Positions 1-7,898 are shown, counted from the stretch's first letter. The stretch: DNA of 64,000 bases from Fuerstiella sp. (GCA_029247265.1 JAQWLN010000041.1:1-64000), one strand, 5' to 3'. Translations and numbers: made by a program. Notes: generated by a model from the sequence alone, not told the origin.

Positions 1-246
<246 letters not shown>

Positions 247-343
247 TTGATTGACTGCCAGTGGGCATCGTTGGATTCTTGAATTCATCGACTGTCGTCT
301 GTCCGCAATCGGGTGACGATATAGTGGTACAAAACGCAATTAG

Positions 344-363
344 CTCTGAAGCTCGCTTCAGAG
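344..363 (+). other. Hairpin in the 23S-5S spacer
   Basis: An 8-bp perfect stem, CTCTGAAG with CTTCAGAG, closes on a CTCG tetraloop inside the spacer of about 175 nt between 23S and 5S. No T tract follows, so it is not a terminator. A role as an rRNA processing (RNase III-type) site is inference. Confidence 0.5.
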
Positions 364-420
364 TTGTGCACTTAGACTTTTTCACGCAGGAGAATGCGGC
401 TTTGCTGGCGCTCCTGTGAA

Positions 421-531
421 TCCCGGTGACTATACTTGTGAGGAAACACACGTTCCCATTTCGAACACGACCGTTAAGCTCACAGGGCCGATGATAGTGC
501 TTACAGGCGCGAAAGTAGGGCATTGCCGGGA
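421..531 (+). rRNA. rrf: 5S ribosomal RNA
   Basis: The ends TCCCGGTGAC and CATTGCCGGGA pair to form helix I. The conserved internal blocks are present: CCCATTTCGAAC (loop C), TTAAGCTCACAGGGCCGATG and GCGAAAGTAGGGC. The length of about 111 nt is normal for 5S. It follows 23S on the same strand and is closed by a strong terminator at 542. The ends are accurate to a few bases. Confidence 0.93.
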
Positions 532-541
532 ACATTTTATT

Positions 542-570
542 AAGCCGGATCTTCGGATCCGGCTTTTTTT
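542..570 (+). terminator. Intrinsic terminator of the rRNA operon
   Basis: A 10-bp perfect stem, AAGCCGGATC with GATCCGGCTT, is capped by the very stable TTCG tetraloop and runs into seven T residues. It lies 11 nt after the 5S gene and closes the rRNA transcript. Confidence 0.93.
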
Positions 571-765
571 ATGCGCCGATTCAACTGGATGCACGTTGTT
601 GCGGCTAGCTCGGTTCATCGGTAATCGGCGGTTTCATGTGAGGCCGCCGCACGACGGATCGATTCGTTTCTGATCGGCACCGTGGCATTTGTTTTCGGTG
701 TCTGGTCGTTTATCCTTCATCCGTCGCGATTGGCAGCCAGTTTTCTGAACCGCTTGACCGTTTAT

Positions 766-1407
766 ATGCCAGCCAGCGAATCTGACAAACAACTTGTGAA
801 AAGAATCCGCGCCGGTGAGCCGGACGCATGGCAGCAGTGCATCGACCTGTATGAAGGTCGATTGCTGGCATTCGCACGCAGCCGGCTCAACGATCGTTCT
901 TCTGCCGAAGATATTGTTCAGGAAACTTTTATGGGGTTTCTGAAGGCGCTGCCGAACTACGATGAGAACACTCCACTGGAATCGTGGTTGTTTTCAATTG
1001 CGGCACATAAGTTGATTGATTCAATGCGACGCACCGGTCGACGACCGACGGTTCCGCTGCTGTTACCGGACGCAGACGGTGCAGGCGGACGTGAACCCAG
1101 CGGAGGCGGTCGTGCCGCCTCGAGCATGATGCGCAGCCATGAAAAATCGCATGCTGAGTCGGCCGTAGTGGAACAATGTCTGTCGGCACTGATCAAAGAG
1201 TTCAAACGCAGCGAAGCGTGGGAAAGACTACAGTGTGTTGAGCTGATATTCGTGCTGGGCTGGGCCAATAAAGATGTCGCCCGCCGACTGAATCTTACCG
1301 AACAGGCAGTTGCGAATCACAAATTCTTTGTCGTCGCGAAACTCAAAGACGCTGCAAAAAAAGCCCGGCTGCAGAACGTGAATCTGGAAGGAATGGGTCT
1401 GGAATAA
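766..1407 (+). CDS. ECF-type RNA polymerase sigma factor
   Basis: A 213-residue sigma-70-family protein of the extracytoplasmic-function (two-domain) type, expected to direct RNA polymerase to a specific promoter set. The region 2 core contains DRSSAEDIVQETFMGFLKA and then LESWLFSIAAHKLIDSMRR (the region 2.3-2.4 DNA-melting part). A Gly/Ser-rich linker follows. Region 4 has a helix-turn-helix around DVARRLNLTEQAVANHKF. The open frame extends upstream to 682, but family alignment favours the ATG at 766 (MPASESDK). No anti-sigma gene is adjacent. The next gene encodes a small membrane protein, and whether it acts on the sigma factor is unknown. The target promoters cannot be read from this window. 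Confidence 0.88.
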   Translation: MPASESDKQLVKRIRAGEPDAWQQCIDLYEGRLLAFARSRLNDRSSAEDIVQETFMGFLKALPNYDENTPLESWLFSIAAHKLIDSMRRTGRRPTVPLLLPDADGAGGREPSGGGRAASSMMRSHEKSHAESAVVEQCLSALIKEFKRSEAWERLQCVELIFVLGWANKDVARRLNLTEQAVANHKFFVVAKLKDAAKKARLQNVNLEGMGLE

Positions 1408-1464
1408 AACACCGTCTGTCGCCTTCCCGATGTGATGCCGGTGTCAGAACTGAGGAGTCAGATT

Positions 1465-1815
1465 TTGAGCAAACGACGTTCGTCACTGCAGTACGAATCT
1501 GAACTGAGCTGGTTCATCCTTGTCGGCGCGCTAGACGTGTTCATGACCTATTTAATCTTGCGGTACAGTGCTGAGGGCCGTACTCATAATGTTCTGATTG
1601 AAGGCAACCCACTGGCACGCTGGGTCCTGCAGCAGTGGGGTATGCAGGGGATGGTGATTTTCAAGTTCATCATGATCGGCGTCGTGTCTGTGATCGCCGA
1701 GGTTGTAGGCCGCTTCCGCCCGACGCTGGGTCGCAGCCTGTTGCAACTGGGAACTCTGGTTGTTGGTGGCGTCGTCGTTTACAGTTTCCTGCTGTTACAG
1801 CGAAATATGTCGTGA
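1465..1815 (+). CDS. Small integral membrane protein, DUF5658-like
   Basis: An inner-membrane protein of about 116 residues with three or four hydrophobic helices. The pattern D-x-x-x-T-Y-x-I at the start of helix 1 and the later EGNPLA motif resemble DUF5658 proteins, whose function is unknown. The frame is open from the GTG/ATG at 1432/1435. However, GAGGAG at 1452-1457 sits 7 nt before a TTG at 1465, giving a start MSKRRSSLQY, which I prefer. It lies 57 nt after the sigma factor and 23 nt before pqiA on the same strand, so one transcript is likely. Confidence 0.7.
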   Translation: MSKRRSSLQYESELSWFILVGALDVFMTYLILRYSAEGRTHNVLIEGNPLARWVLQQWGMQGMVIFKFIMIGVVSVIAEVVGRFRPTLGRSLLQLGTLVVGGVVVYSFLLLQRNMS

Positions 1816-1838
1816 AATGAGGTTGTGAGTCAACAGTC

Positions 1839-2426
1839 ATGGAACATCGAGCCTGCCACTGTTGTGGACTGATTCACCGGTTGCCGAACCTGCGGCCTGA
1901 CCAAAAGGCTGTGTGTACCCGGTGTGGCGCCGTTATTTCGATACCAGGGTGTCGGCGAACGTCAGCCAGCCGGACTGCCGCGGCCGCATTTGCAGCATTC
2001 GTACTTTTCTGGCCGGCCATTCTGTGCCCCATTTTGCAGATCGAAAAATTCGGCCATGAACAGCAGGCCAGCATCCTGAGTGGTACTGTCGAATTACTTT
2101 GTCACGGAAACTGGCTGGTCGGAGGTGTCGTTCTGCTGTTTTCGGTCGTGTTTCCACTGACCAAGATGGTGCTGCTGCTGGAACTCAGTCTGCTGGAAGT
2201 TTTACATCGACGGCACAAGGCGTTGACCCTGCGCGTCATGGAACACGTCGGCAAATGGAGCATGATGGATGTGATGCTGCTGGCGTTTCTTGTCATGCTG
2301 GTCAAACTCGGCAATCTTGTGGAATTCCATTTTGGGCCGGCTGTGGTCGCATTCATTGCCTGTGTTGCAATGAGCATGATCGCGTCGCTTACGTTTGATC
2401 CACACGCCATCTGGGAAGACTCATGA
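1839..2426 (+). CDS. pqiA: PqiA family (paraquat-inducible protein A) membrane protein
   Basis: 195 residues: an N-terminal zinc-ribbon-like part with CHCCG and CTRCG cysteine pairs (about residues 7-32), followed by four membrane segments. It carries the family signature of a long cytoplasmic-to-membrane block with GKWSMMDVMLLAFLVMLVKL (about 133-152). E. coli PqiA is a two-domain inner-membrane partner of the MCE protein PqiB in envelope lipid transport; this is a single-domain version. The following gene encodes the PqiB partner, and the pqiA stop overlaps an ATG in an ATGA arrangement, so the pair is translationally coupled. Confidence 0.9.
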   Translation: MEHRACHCCGLIHRLPNLRPDQKAVCTRCGAVISIPGCRRTSASRTAAAAFAAFVLFWPAILCPILQIEKFGHEQQASILSGTVELLCHGNWLVGGVVLLFSVVFPLTKMVLLLELSLLEVLHRRHKALTLRVMEHVGKWSMMDVMLLAFLVMLVKLGNLVEFHFGPAVVAFIACVAMSMIASLTFDPHAIWEDS

Positions 2427-2572
2427 ATCCGTCAAAGGAAACGCCCGTGCCAGCTGGCAGCGAAGCTGTTGCCGCTGAGACCGCACTTCCCGGTCCCGAA
2501 TTTCCGCTGGCAGAAGTCAGGGATGCCCCATCCGTGCCAGATTTTTGCGGCTTTCAAGAATGTGGTGGCTGA
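2423..2572 (+). other. Probable out-of-frame N-terminus of pqiB
   Basis: A 49-codon frame starts at the ATG that overlaps the pqiA stop (ATGA) and reads MNPSKETPVPAGSEAVAAE and so on. This is the sort of Pro/Ala/Glu-rich cytosolic lead that PqiB proteins carry before their transmembrane anchor. It stops at 2570-2572, while the anchor of PqiB is read from another frame. Adding one T to the T5 run at 2542-2546 would join the two frames exactly at the start of the anchor. So this is a frameshift, a sequencing error or programmed slippage. Confidence 0.5.
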
Positions 2573-3948
2573 CGCTGCTGTGCCTGATACTTGCCATTGG
2601 ACTGGTTTGGGGGTCACTCCCGGAACGCGGCCCGGAAATCACGATTCGGTTTCCCGAGGGCCATGGGCTGAAGCCAGACGACACTGTTCGCTACCGTGGA
2701 ATAGAAGTCGGGACTGTATCGGAAGTGACTCTTGACGAAACATTTTCTTCCGTCGAAGTTACGATAACGCTGACGCCGGGAGGCGGCTCGCTGAACCGCG
2801 GCGGTACGAGATTCTGGATTGTCCGCCCACAGCTGAGTCTTATCGAAATCAGCGGTCTGGAAACTGCCGTGGGCTCCAAATACATCGGGGTCAGCCCCGG
2901 CGATCCCACAGCGCCACCACGAAAACATTTTGAAGGATTGCCAGCTCCCCCCCCGGATGAACTGGCCGAAGCGGGTCTGGAGTTAATCCTCCGCAGCGAC
3001 AATCGGCACGGCCTGAATGTCGGTTCTCCAGTGACCTGGCGCGGAGTTGACGTAGGGCAGGTGCTGACAGTGAATCTGTCCGCTGATGCTCGTCACGTTG
3101 ACGTGACGGTGCGAATCAACCGCCGCTACCGCCGCCTGGTACGAAGATCTTCAATGTTCTGGATCACCAGCGGATTCGATGTGGATGTCGGCTTCTCAGG
3201 AGTAACACTCAACGCCCAATCGCTCGGTACGATGATTCGTGGCGGAATTTCTCTGATTACCCCCACGGAAGGCGACGATTCTTCGATCGGCAGCGGTCAC
3301 ATGTTTCCGTTGCTTCAGCAGCCGATCAATGGGTGGCTGGAGGCGGCAGATAATGTTCCTCTGATCGGCTTTCCTCTGCCTGAAACGGTGCTGGTTCACG
3401 GCATTCGCAGAACTTCCGTATTCGGGATTCCACGTTCACGATCATATAACCAGGTGGGGCTGCTGACCGCTGATATAAATGGGACAAAGCTGCTGACAGC
3501 AGAACTGCCCCTCACAGATGATGCGGGAGTCAACATCTTGGCCGAATTCCAGATCCAGAAGGCAACCGGGGAATCGGTGACGATCAGCAGAGTGCGTTTT
3601 GATGACTGCCAGGACAGCAAAACAGGAAGTCTGCGAGTTCCGGTTGAAGTCTCAGGATTTCCAATAGTGGAGTCCGCACGGATTCGTACCCCCTTTGAGC
3701 CGGAAGAGTGTATTGCCGTACGGACTGCCGCCAGCGAGTCGAAGCCGATGCCCATAATCCAGAGCATCGACCGGGAACAACTTTCCGTTGCAGGAAAAAC
3801 CGGTCTCTGGATGATCAGCGGTGATGCTGACTATTCGGCCTCACACGGTGCACCGGTGGTCGCAACATCGGATGGGAAGGTCATCGGAGTTTTGCTGATT
3901 GGCAAAAGCGGACCGGTCGTGGCACCACATTCAGAAGATGACCGCTGA
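2545..3948 (+). CDS. pqiB: PqiB/MlaD-type MCE domain protein
   Basis: 467 residues from a TTG at 2545, or from the ATG at 2560. An N-terminal membrane anchor (WWLTLLCLILAIGLVWG) leads to two MCE domains. The first begins at ITIRFPEGHGLKPDDTVRYRG, the second at LELILRSDNRHGLNVGSPV. MCE proteins form hexameric periplasmic rings that carry lipids between inner and outer membranes. E. coli PqiB has three MCE domains and a long needle, so this copy is shorter. The last 90 or so residues do not look like MCE: DADYSASHGAPVVATSDGKV and the following IGVLLI resemble the C-terminal barrel of trypsin-like proteins without a clear catalytic serine. No pqiC follows. The true N-terminus may come from the overlapping frame at 2423. 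Confidence 0.82.
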   Translation: MRLSRMWWLTLLCLILAIGLVWGSLPERGPEITIRFPEGHGLKPDDTVRYRGIEVGTVSEVTLDETFSSVEVTITLTPGGGSLNRGGTRFWIVRPQLSLIEISGLETAVGSKYIGVSPGDPTAPPRKHFEGLPAPPPDELAEAGLELILRSDNRHGLNVGSPVTWRGVDVGQVLTVNLSADARHVDVTVRINRRYRRLVRRSSMFWITSGFDVDVGFSGVTLNAQSLGTMIRGGISLITPTEGDDSSIGSGHMFPLLQQPINGWLEAADNVPLIGFPLPETVLVHGIRRTSVFGIPRSRSYNQVGLLTADINGTKLLTAELPLTDDAGVNILAEFQIQKATGESVTISRVRFDDCQDSKTGSLRVPVEVSGFPIVESARIRTPFEPEECIAVRTAASESKPMPIIQSIDREQLSVAGKTGLWMISGDADYSASHGAPVVATSDGKVIGVLLIGKSGPVVAPHSEDDR

Positions 3949-4066
3949 TCCCGTGCGTGTCACACGGACAAAAAGCGGGGCCGGCAGGCCGTTTCGCAAC
4001 TTAATGGTGGCGAAAGTCACTGAACATCAGCGAAACGCATTCCAGGCCGCGGACTTTTGATGGAGA

Positions 4067-4999
4067 CTACCCGGCCACCACTTTGCGGGTAACGATTTCG
4101 GGCACGGCTTCGTCGTCAAACGTCGAGAACCCCGTCACAAATTGAAGCTCGCTGAGCGTTTTTTCCGTATCATGAATACTGCCCGCCACGGCATCCACTT
4201 CCGTCGACAGCATTCCCGGGTCGCCCTTGCTGATGCCTGTCTCTGCGAGGGATCGGATTTTGTTCTCCAGCCTTTTCTGTTCTGCTCTGACCAGTTCGTA
4301 GCTGTCGCGTGCCTGTTCAAAATTCCTGCGCCGCTGCTCGCACGTCTGACGATTGTCTTTCAGAGTCGCCATGATGCGGTCCCGCTGCTGGTTTTCCGGA
4401 CGTGCCTGCTCACGCTCGATCCGTCCATTGACCTGACGAAGCTCACGTTCAATCGTGTCAAGCGTCGTTGTTTCGAAAAAACGATTCAGCGAGTTTGCGG
4501 TATACAACAGTTTCAGAAACAGCCACAGCAGTCGGTCCAGTCCGTCCAGTCGCACTTCAGAAAACGCTGAATCGGTTTCTCCCGCACCGTGCGCTGCCTG
4601 ATACTGCCGCGTAATATTTCGCATCTCTTCACATTGCGACATCAGCTCCTCAAAACGCCGCTGCGCGCCGCGTGGTAACGATGTGAGCATACGTCTCATG
4701 CGGATCTCGGCCGTTCTGGCGTCGTCTGCTTTCAGTTGCTGATGTTCCCTGATGTCTACGAACTGGCGGAATTTGGGATGAGTTCCCACGAGGCCAAGCC
4801 ACGCAAGCTCCACTGCGGCAAGCAGAGGAAGGCCCACTTCCGGACGTCCGGAAACCACAGAAAATCCAACGCCACCAGCCACTGCCAGCAGATTCCAGCG
4901 GTTCGAAAATGCAGCCTTGATGTATTTCCAGATGCCCACGTGATTCCGGTTATTGAACGAAGGTGTGTTCCGCGGTCGTCGTGCTTTGCCTGACGCCAT
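4067..4999 (-). CDS. Uncharacterised membrane-anchored coiled-coil protein
   Basis: 310 residues with no family I recognise. A basic N-terminus is followed by two adjacent hydrophobic stretches (about residues 37-76, WNLLAVAGGVGFSVVSG then LPLLAAVELAWLGLVG), which would form a membrane hairpin. The remainder is charged and helical, with long heptad-like Arg/Glu/Gln-rich coiled coil (about 90-290). The topology suggests a cytosolic coiled-coil domain tethered to the membrane. It starts 31 nt after the ABC ATPase gene on the same strand, so the two are probably co-transcribed. It is not a permease or binding protein by appearance. Confidence 0.72.
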   Translation of the reverse strand: MASGKARRPRNTPSFNNRNHVGIWKYIKAAFSNRWNLLAVAGGVGFSVVSGRPEVGLPLLAAVELAWLGLVGTHPKFRQFVDIREHQQLKADDARTAEIRMRRMLTSLPRGAQRRFEELMSQCEEMRNITRQYQAAHGAGETDSAFSEVRLDGLDRLLWLFLKLLYTANSLNRFFETTTLDTIERELRQVNGRIEREQARPENQQRDRIMATLKDNRQTCEQRRRNFEQARDSYELVRAEQKRLENKIRSLAETGISKGDPGMLSTEVDAVAGSIHDTEKTLSELQFVTGFSTFDDEAVPEIVTRKVVAG

Positions 5000-5030
5000 T
5001 TGTTTTTGTCAGTGACAATCCGACATGTTT

Positions 5031-5843
5031 CTACTTATCGAGTCCCGATTCCAGTGCCTCCAGAATATCACGAATTCCAAAGACCGTCTTCTGAAAACCC
5101 TGTTCTCTCTGCATTTCCAGAGCCGGCCGGTTGGGTGGCTCCACTTCAATCTGGTGCAGCAGAGTACCGGGCGAACGGCTCAGAATAAAGACTCGGTCAC
5201 CCAGATAAACTGACTCCTCAATGGAATGGGTCACAAAGAACACCGTGGCTTCCACCTCTCGCCACAGACCCACCAGAAGGTCCTGCATCTGCATCCGCGT
5301 GTGCGGGTCCAGCGCTCCGAAGGGTTCATCCATCAGAATGATTCTGGGGCGCAGAATCAGAGTTCTGGCGATCGCGACCCGCTGTCGCATACCGCCGGAC
5401 AATTCGTGCGGATACTTGCCGGCATCCGTGTCGACGTTCAATCCGACTTTGGCAATCCATTCTCTGGCCAGTTCGTGGCGTTCGTTTCGACTTACGCCCC
5501 GACATTCGAGTCCAAAGGAAACGTTGTCCAGTACCGTGCGATTGTCAAAGCTGGTGTAATCCTGAAATACCATGCCGCGGTCAGGCCCCGGTCCAGTGAC
5601 GGGTTTGCCTTCAACCAAGACATCCCCGGTCGTTGCCGGATGCTGAGGTTCAAGCCCCGCAATCATTCGCAGGATTGTGCTCTTACCGCATCCGCTGGGG
5701 CCCAGAACCGAAATGAACTCGCCCCGACCATGCAGATCAGGCACTTCGAATGAAACATCCGTCACTGCCGTGAAGGCGTCGTGGCGCCCGGCGTTGTACG
5801 TCTTGCCGACGCTTCTGAATTCGACGATGTTAGTTTGAGACAT
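5031..5843 (-). CDS. ABC transporter ATP-binding protein, NitT/TauT (SsuB/TauB-like) type
   Basis: 270 residues from the ATG at 5843; the frame extends upstream, but MSQTNIVEFRSVGKTY fits the family start. It has Walker A GPSGCGKST, Q-loop VFQDYTSF, signature LSGGMRQRVAIA, Walker B IILMDEPFGALD and switch histidine VTHS. The wording matches the nitrate/sulfonate/taurine importer subfamily, which energises uptake with a membrane permease and a periplasmic binding protein. Neither partner is seen in the window: the upstream side is the cobalamin riboswitch on the opposite strand, and downstream is a coiled-coil membrane protein. The substrate is therefore unknown and the partners must be elsewhere. 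Confidence 0.88.
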   Translation of the reverse strand: MSQTNIVEFRSVGKTYNAGRHDAFTAVTDVSFEVPDLHGRGEFISVLGPSGCGKSTILRMIAGLEPQHPATTGDVLVEGKPVTGPGPDRGMVFQDYTSFDNRTVLDNVSFGLECRGVSRNERHELAREWIAKVGLNVDTDAGKYPHELSGGMRQRVAIARTLILRPRIILMDEPFGALDPHTRMQMQDLLVGLWREVEATVFFVTHSIEESVYLGDRVFILSRSPGTLLHQIEVEPPNRPALEMQREQGFQKTVFGIRDILEALESGLDK

Positions 5844-6035
5844 GAGAATAACATACTGGAATTGAATCACATCGGCCAACCAGGCTGCCGCTTTGTCTGT
5901 GGAACGCGTGACTGGGGGCGGCAGATCAGAATTTCCAGACGTCGCATTGGGGCGTCAGCGGACTGGTGTGTTGAAATCCGGGCCGTTCGCTTCAAATTGT
6001 GATCACGAATTCGACTCGCAGTGACAATGGCTGTA

Positions 6036-6063
6036 TTGACAAGTCGCCTTCCATTGTTACAGT
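6036..6063 (+). promoter_or_regulatory. Candidate sigma-70 promoter for the riboswitch transcript
   Basis: TTGACA at 6036-6041 and TACAGT at 6058-6063 are separated by 16 bp. Transcription would start near 6070, at the 5' edge of the cobalamin riboswitch on the same strand. The perfect -35 box and this position support it; the -10 box is imperfect. Confidence 0.6.
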
Positions 6064-6065
6064 CG

Positions 6066-6262
6066 CAGGTGTCACAGGTGCCGGGCTGATCTGTAATCAA
6101 TCCGGAGAATAGGGAAGACGGTGCAAATCCGTCGCGGTCCCGCCGCTGTAACCGAGGACGAAACCCAATATCAACCACTGCGGCGAAGGTCGGTTAAGCC
6201 AACCATCGCGGGAAGGTTTTGGGTGGAGCATGATTCGGAAGCCAGAAGACCTGCCTGGTTGT
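6066..6262 (+). promoter_or_regulatory. Cobalamin (B12) riboswitch
   Basis: The consensus blocks of the cobalamin aptamer occur in order on the plus strand: GGTGCCGGGCTG (6078), GAATAGGGAAGACGGTGCAA (6107, reading into ATCCGTCGCGGTCCCGCC), CGCTGTAACCGAGG (about 6142), GGGAAGGTTTTGGG (about 6210) and GAAGCCAGAAGACCTGCCTG (6239-6258). Such RNAs bind adenosyl- or methylcobalamin and usually switch off downstream B12 uptake or B12-independent genes. The genes downstream here encode a leader ORF, a DUF1559 pseudopilin and a small lipoprotein, not a recognised corrinoid gene. No T-tailed terminator is obvious between 6262 and 6446. A weak hairpin at 6274-6295 pairs GAGCCC with GGGTTC. Control by translation is therefore possible. 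Edges are approximate. Confidence 0.92.
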
Positions 6263-6371
6263 CGTTGTTGATGGAGCCCTCGGGGAATCGGGTTCTCTCA
6301 CGTTCGTTCAACGCACCACTTTGCGCATCTCTGTTCCTTCGTGACCGGTGTCAGTGTGTTGTTGCGCACTC

Positions 6372-6446
6372 ATGAGTGAATCATCCCTCGCCGGGCCCAT
6401 CCGAATCAGTTTTGTGCAAACCTGTGCGCAGAGAGTGAGGATGTAA
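6372..6446 (+). CDS. Short leader ORF overlapping the pseudopilin start
   Basis: An ATG at 6372 opens a 24-codon frame ([18 protein letters not shown], then AQRVRM). Its TAA stop shares a base with the ATG of the pseudopilin gene (TAATG at 6444-6448). The ribosome site of the pseudopilin (GAGTGAGG, about 6433-6440) lies inside this frame. The arrangement would allow translational coupling. No good Shine-Dalgarno precedes 6372, so expression is uncertain. Confidence 0.4.
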   Translation: MSESSLAGPIRISFVQTCAQRVRM

Positions 6447-7336
6447 TGTTTAGTAGACGCAGCCGCAAGGGGTTTACATTGATCGAGCTGCTGGTCGTGA
6501 TCGCGATCATTGCCATACTGATCGCGTTGCTGCTTCCTGCGGTGCAGCAGGCTCGCGAGGCGGCGCGCCGGACTCAGTGCAAAAACCGGCTGAAGCAGTT
6601 AACACTTGCGTTGCACAATTACGCCGACACATACCGCGAAATGATGATGCCATACGTCATCGAAGACACCGCACGCCTGTCGTATCTCACGTCGTTCGGC
6701 GGTTCTCAGGGAACAGCTCAGTTCTGGTTTGGCACGGTGAACTACGACGAACCGGATCCCACTTCCCAGCTGAACTATGCATTGGCTCCGTTGGCGCCGT
6801 ATATGGAGACCAACTACCAGGCGTTTCAATGTCCGGACTTCGGGCCGCCACAGATGGACAACATTCGGTTTGGTCGGCCCGCATCGGGCTTTGGGTTCAA
6901 CGGCTACTATCTGTCGCGACCGTCAGGCGTCCACTGGCCACCGCCGACTTATGCAGCGACACCTCACCCTGCCCCGGCGACTCGCCGCCTGGCGGATGTT
7001 ATTCAGACCTCTCAGACGATTGTGTTTGCTGACAGCGCTCAGGTGAAGATGACGTCGTTCGCTCCGCCGGCATTCAGTTTCGAAGAAAACTGGATTCTTG
7101 ATCCTCCCAGCCGCAACTTTCCAACGATCCATTATCGACACAGCGATTCGGCCAACGTCGCGTTCCTTGACGGACATGTGGAATCGAGATCGCGTCACTT
7201 TCGCATCGACGTGCCCGGATCCAACTTCGTGTCTCCTCAGCAGGCCGACCTGATGGACGAACACCGTCTTGGTTTCGTCAGTGACGGCAATCTGGATGAT
7301 CCTGCACGGCAGGACGAACTCTACGATCGCAGGTAG
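6446..7336 (+). CDS. DUF1559 (SBP_bac_10) pilin-like secreted protein
   Basis: 296 residues with a type IV prepilin leader: basic start, then [20 protein letters not shown] (cleavage after Gly, Phe at +1, Glu at +5), continuing [18 protein letters not shown]. The C-terminal hallmark of the DUF1559 family is present as [19 protein letters not shown]. These proteins are hugely expanded in planctomycetes and are thought to be surface or pilus-like; their function is unsettled. GAGTGAGG lies 5 nt before the ATG. The gene sits about 180 nt downstream of a cobalamin riboswitch on the same strand with nothing recognisable in between, so expression is probably B12-responsive. Nine bases separate it from the upstream start of the lipoprotein frame that follows. 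Confidence 0.93.
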   Translation: MFSRRSRKGFTLIELLVVIAIIAILIALLLPAVQQAREAARRTQCKNRLKQLTLALHNYADTYREMMMPYVIEDTARLSYLTSFGGSQGTAQFWFGTVNYDEPDPTSQLNYALAPLAPYMETNYQAFQCPDFGPPQMDNIRFGRPASGFGFNGYYLSRPSGVHWPPPTYAATPHPAPATRRLADVIQTSQTIVFADSAQVKMTSFAPPAFSFEENWILDPPSRNFPTIHYRHSDSANVAFLDGHVESRSRHFRIDVPGSNFVSPQQADLMDEHRLGFVSDGNLDDPARQDELYDRR

Positions 7337-7371
7337 GTCATTCGATGGTTCGATTCATGAGGGAGAATTCA

Positions 7372-7725
7372 GTGCGACAATCTTGTTTACTAACTGCTGT
7401 TCTGATCGCCCAAATCTTCACTGGCTGTGGGGCAGGTGATACGTCAACTGACCACGACGGGCGCATGGTGTACGTGGATACCGCAACGTTCGGTCCAGTT
7501 GTCGCTCCAATATCCGAAACATTTCCCGTGGCGAATCCTGACACCGGGCAACGAACTCTAATGCCCGGACTGTATTGTCCGGACTGCAAAAAATGGTATC
7601 CGGCTCCATCACCAGAGCAGATCAATCGGCAGCCTGGAGCAGCTTTGTGTCCAGAGACACAAACTCCCTTGATTGCTGACGGCCCCTGGCCGGCAGACGC
7701 ATCCGTTTCGAATAACGGTACATGA
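7372..7725 (+). CDS. Small CxxC lipoprotein downstream of the pseudopilin
   Basis: About 117 residues. The preferred start is the GTG at 7372 (MRQSCLLTAVLIAQ), with GGGAG 6 nt upstream; ATGs at 7345 and 7357 are in frame. The signal ends at a lipobox (IFTGC), so the mature protein should be lipid-anchored. The mature part contains YCPDCKKWYP and later LCPETQTP, a single CxxC that recalls half a zinc ribbon, plus several Pro-rich stretches. I recognise no named family. It follows the DUF1559 gene closely and shares the riboswitch-controlled transcript. Confidence 0.78.
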   Translation: MRQSCLLTAVLIAQIFTGCGAGDTSTDHDGRMVYVDTATFGPVVAPISETFPVANPDTGQRTLMPGLYCPDCKKWYPAPSPEQINRQPGAALCPETQTPLIADGPWPADASVSNNGT

Positions 7726-7781
7726 GCAAACCGGTCGTATCGTGCTGGAGCGGCGGCAATTACAGCGACTTGCCGCAGACC

Positions 7782-7811
7782 GCAGCGTCTTCTGAATTCG
7801 AAGAACGCTGC
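7782..7811. terminator. Hairpin between convergent genes
   Basis: GCAGCGTCTTC pairs with GAAGAACGCTGC (one bulged base) around a 6-7 nt loop. It lies between the end of the plus-strand lipoprotein gene and the end of the minus-strand amidohydrolase gene. There is no long T tract on either side, so it is only a possible bidirectional terminator. Confidence 0.35.
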
Positions 7812-7898
7812 ATCGGTGTCGACCATGCCTGTAAGGATTCGCCAGACGTTGAGTTTGCTCGAACATGACTGCGCATCACACACAGACCGTTGCCGCAT

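Noticed and set aside
7726-7898. Transcription terminator between the lipoprotein and amidohydrolase genes
   Set aside because: A hairpin is present but lacks a T tract on either strand, so it was kept only as a low-confidence feature.
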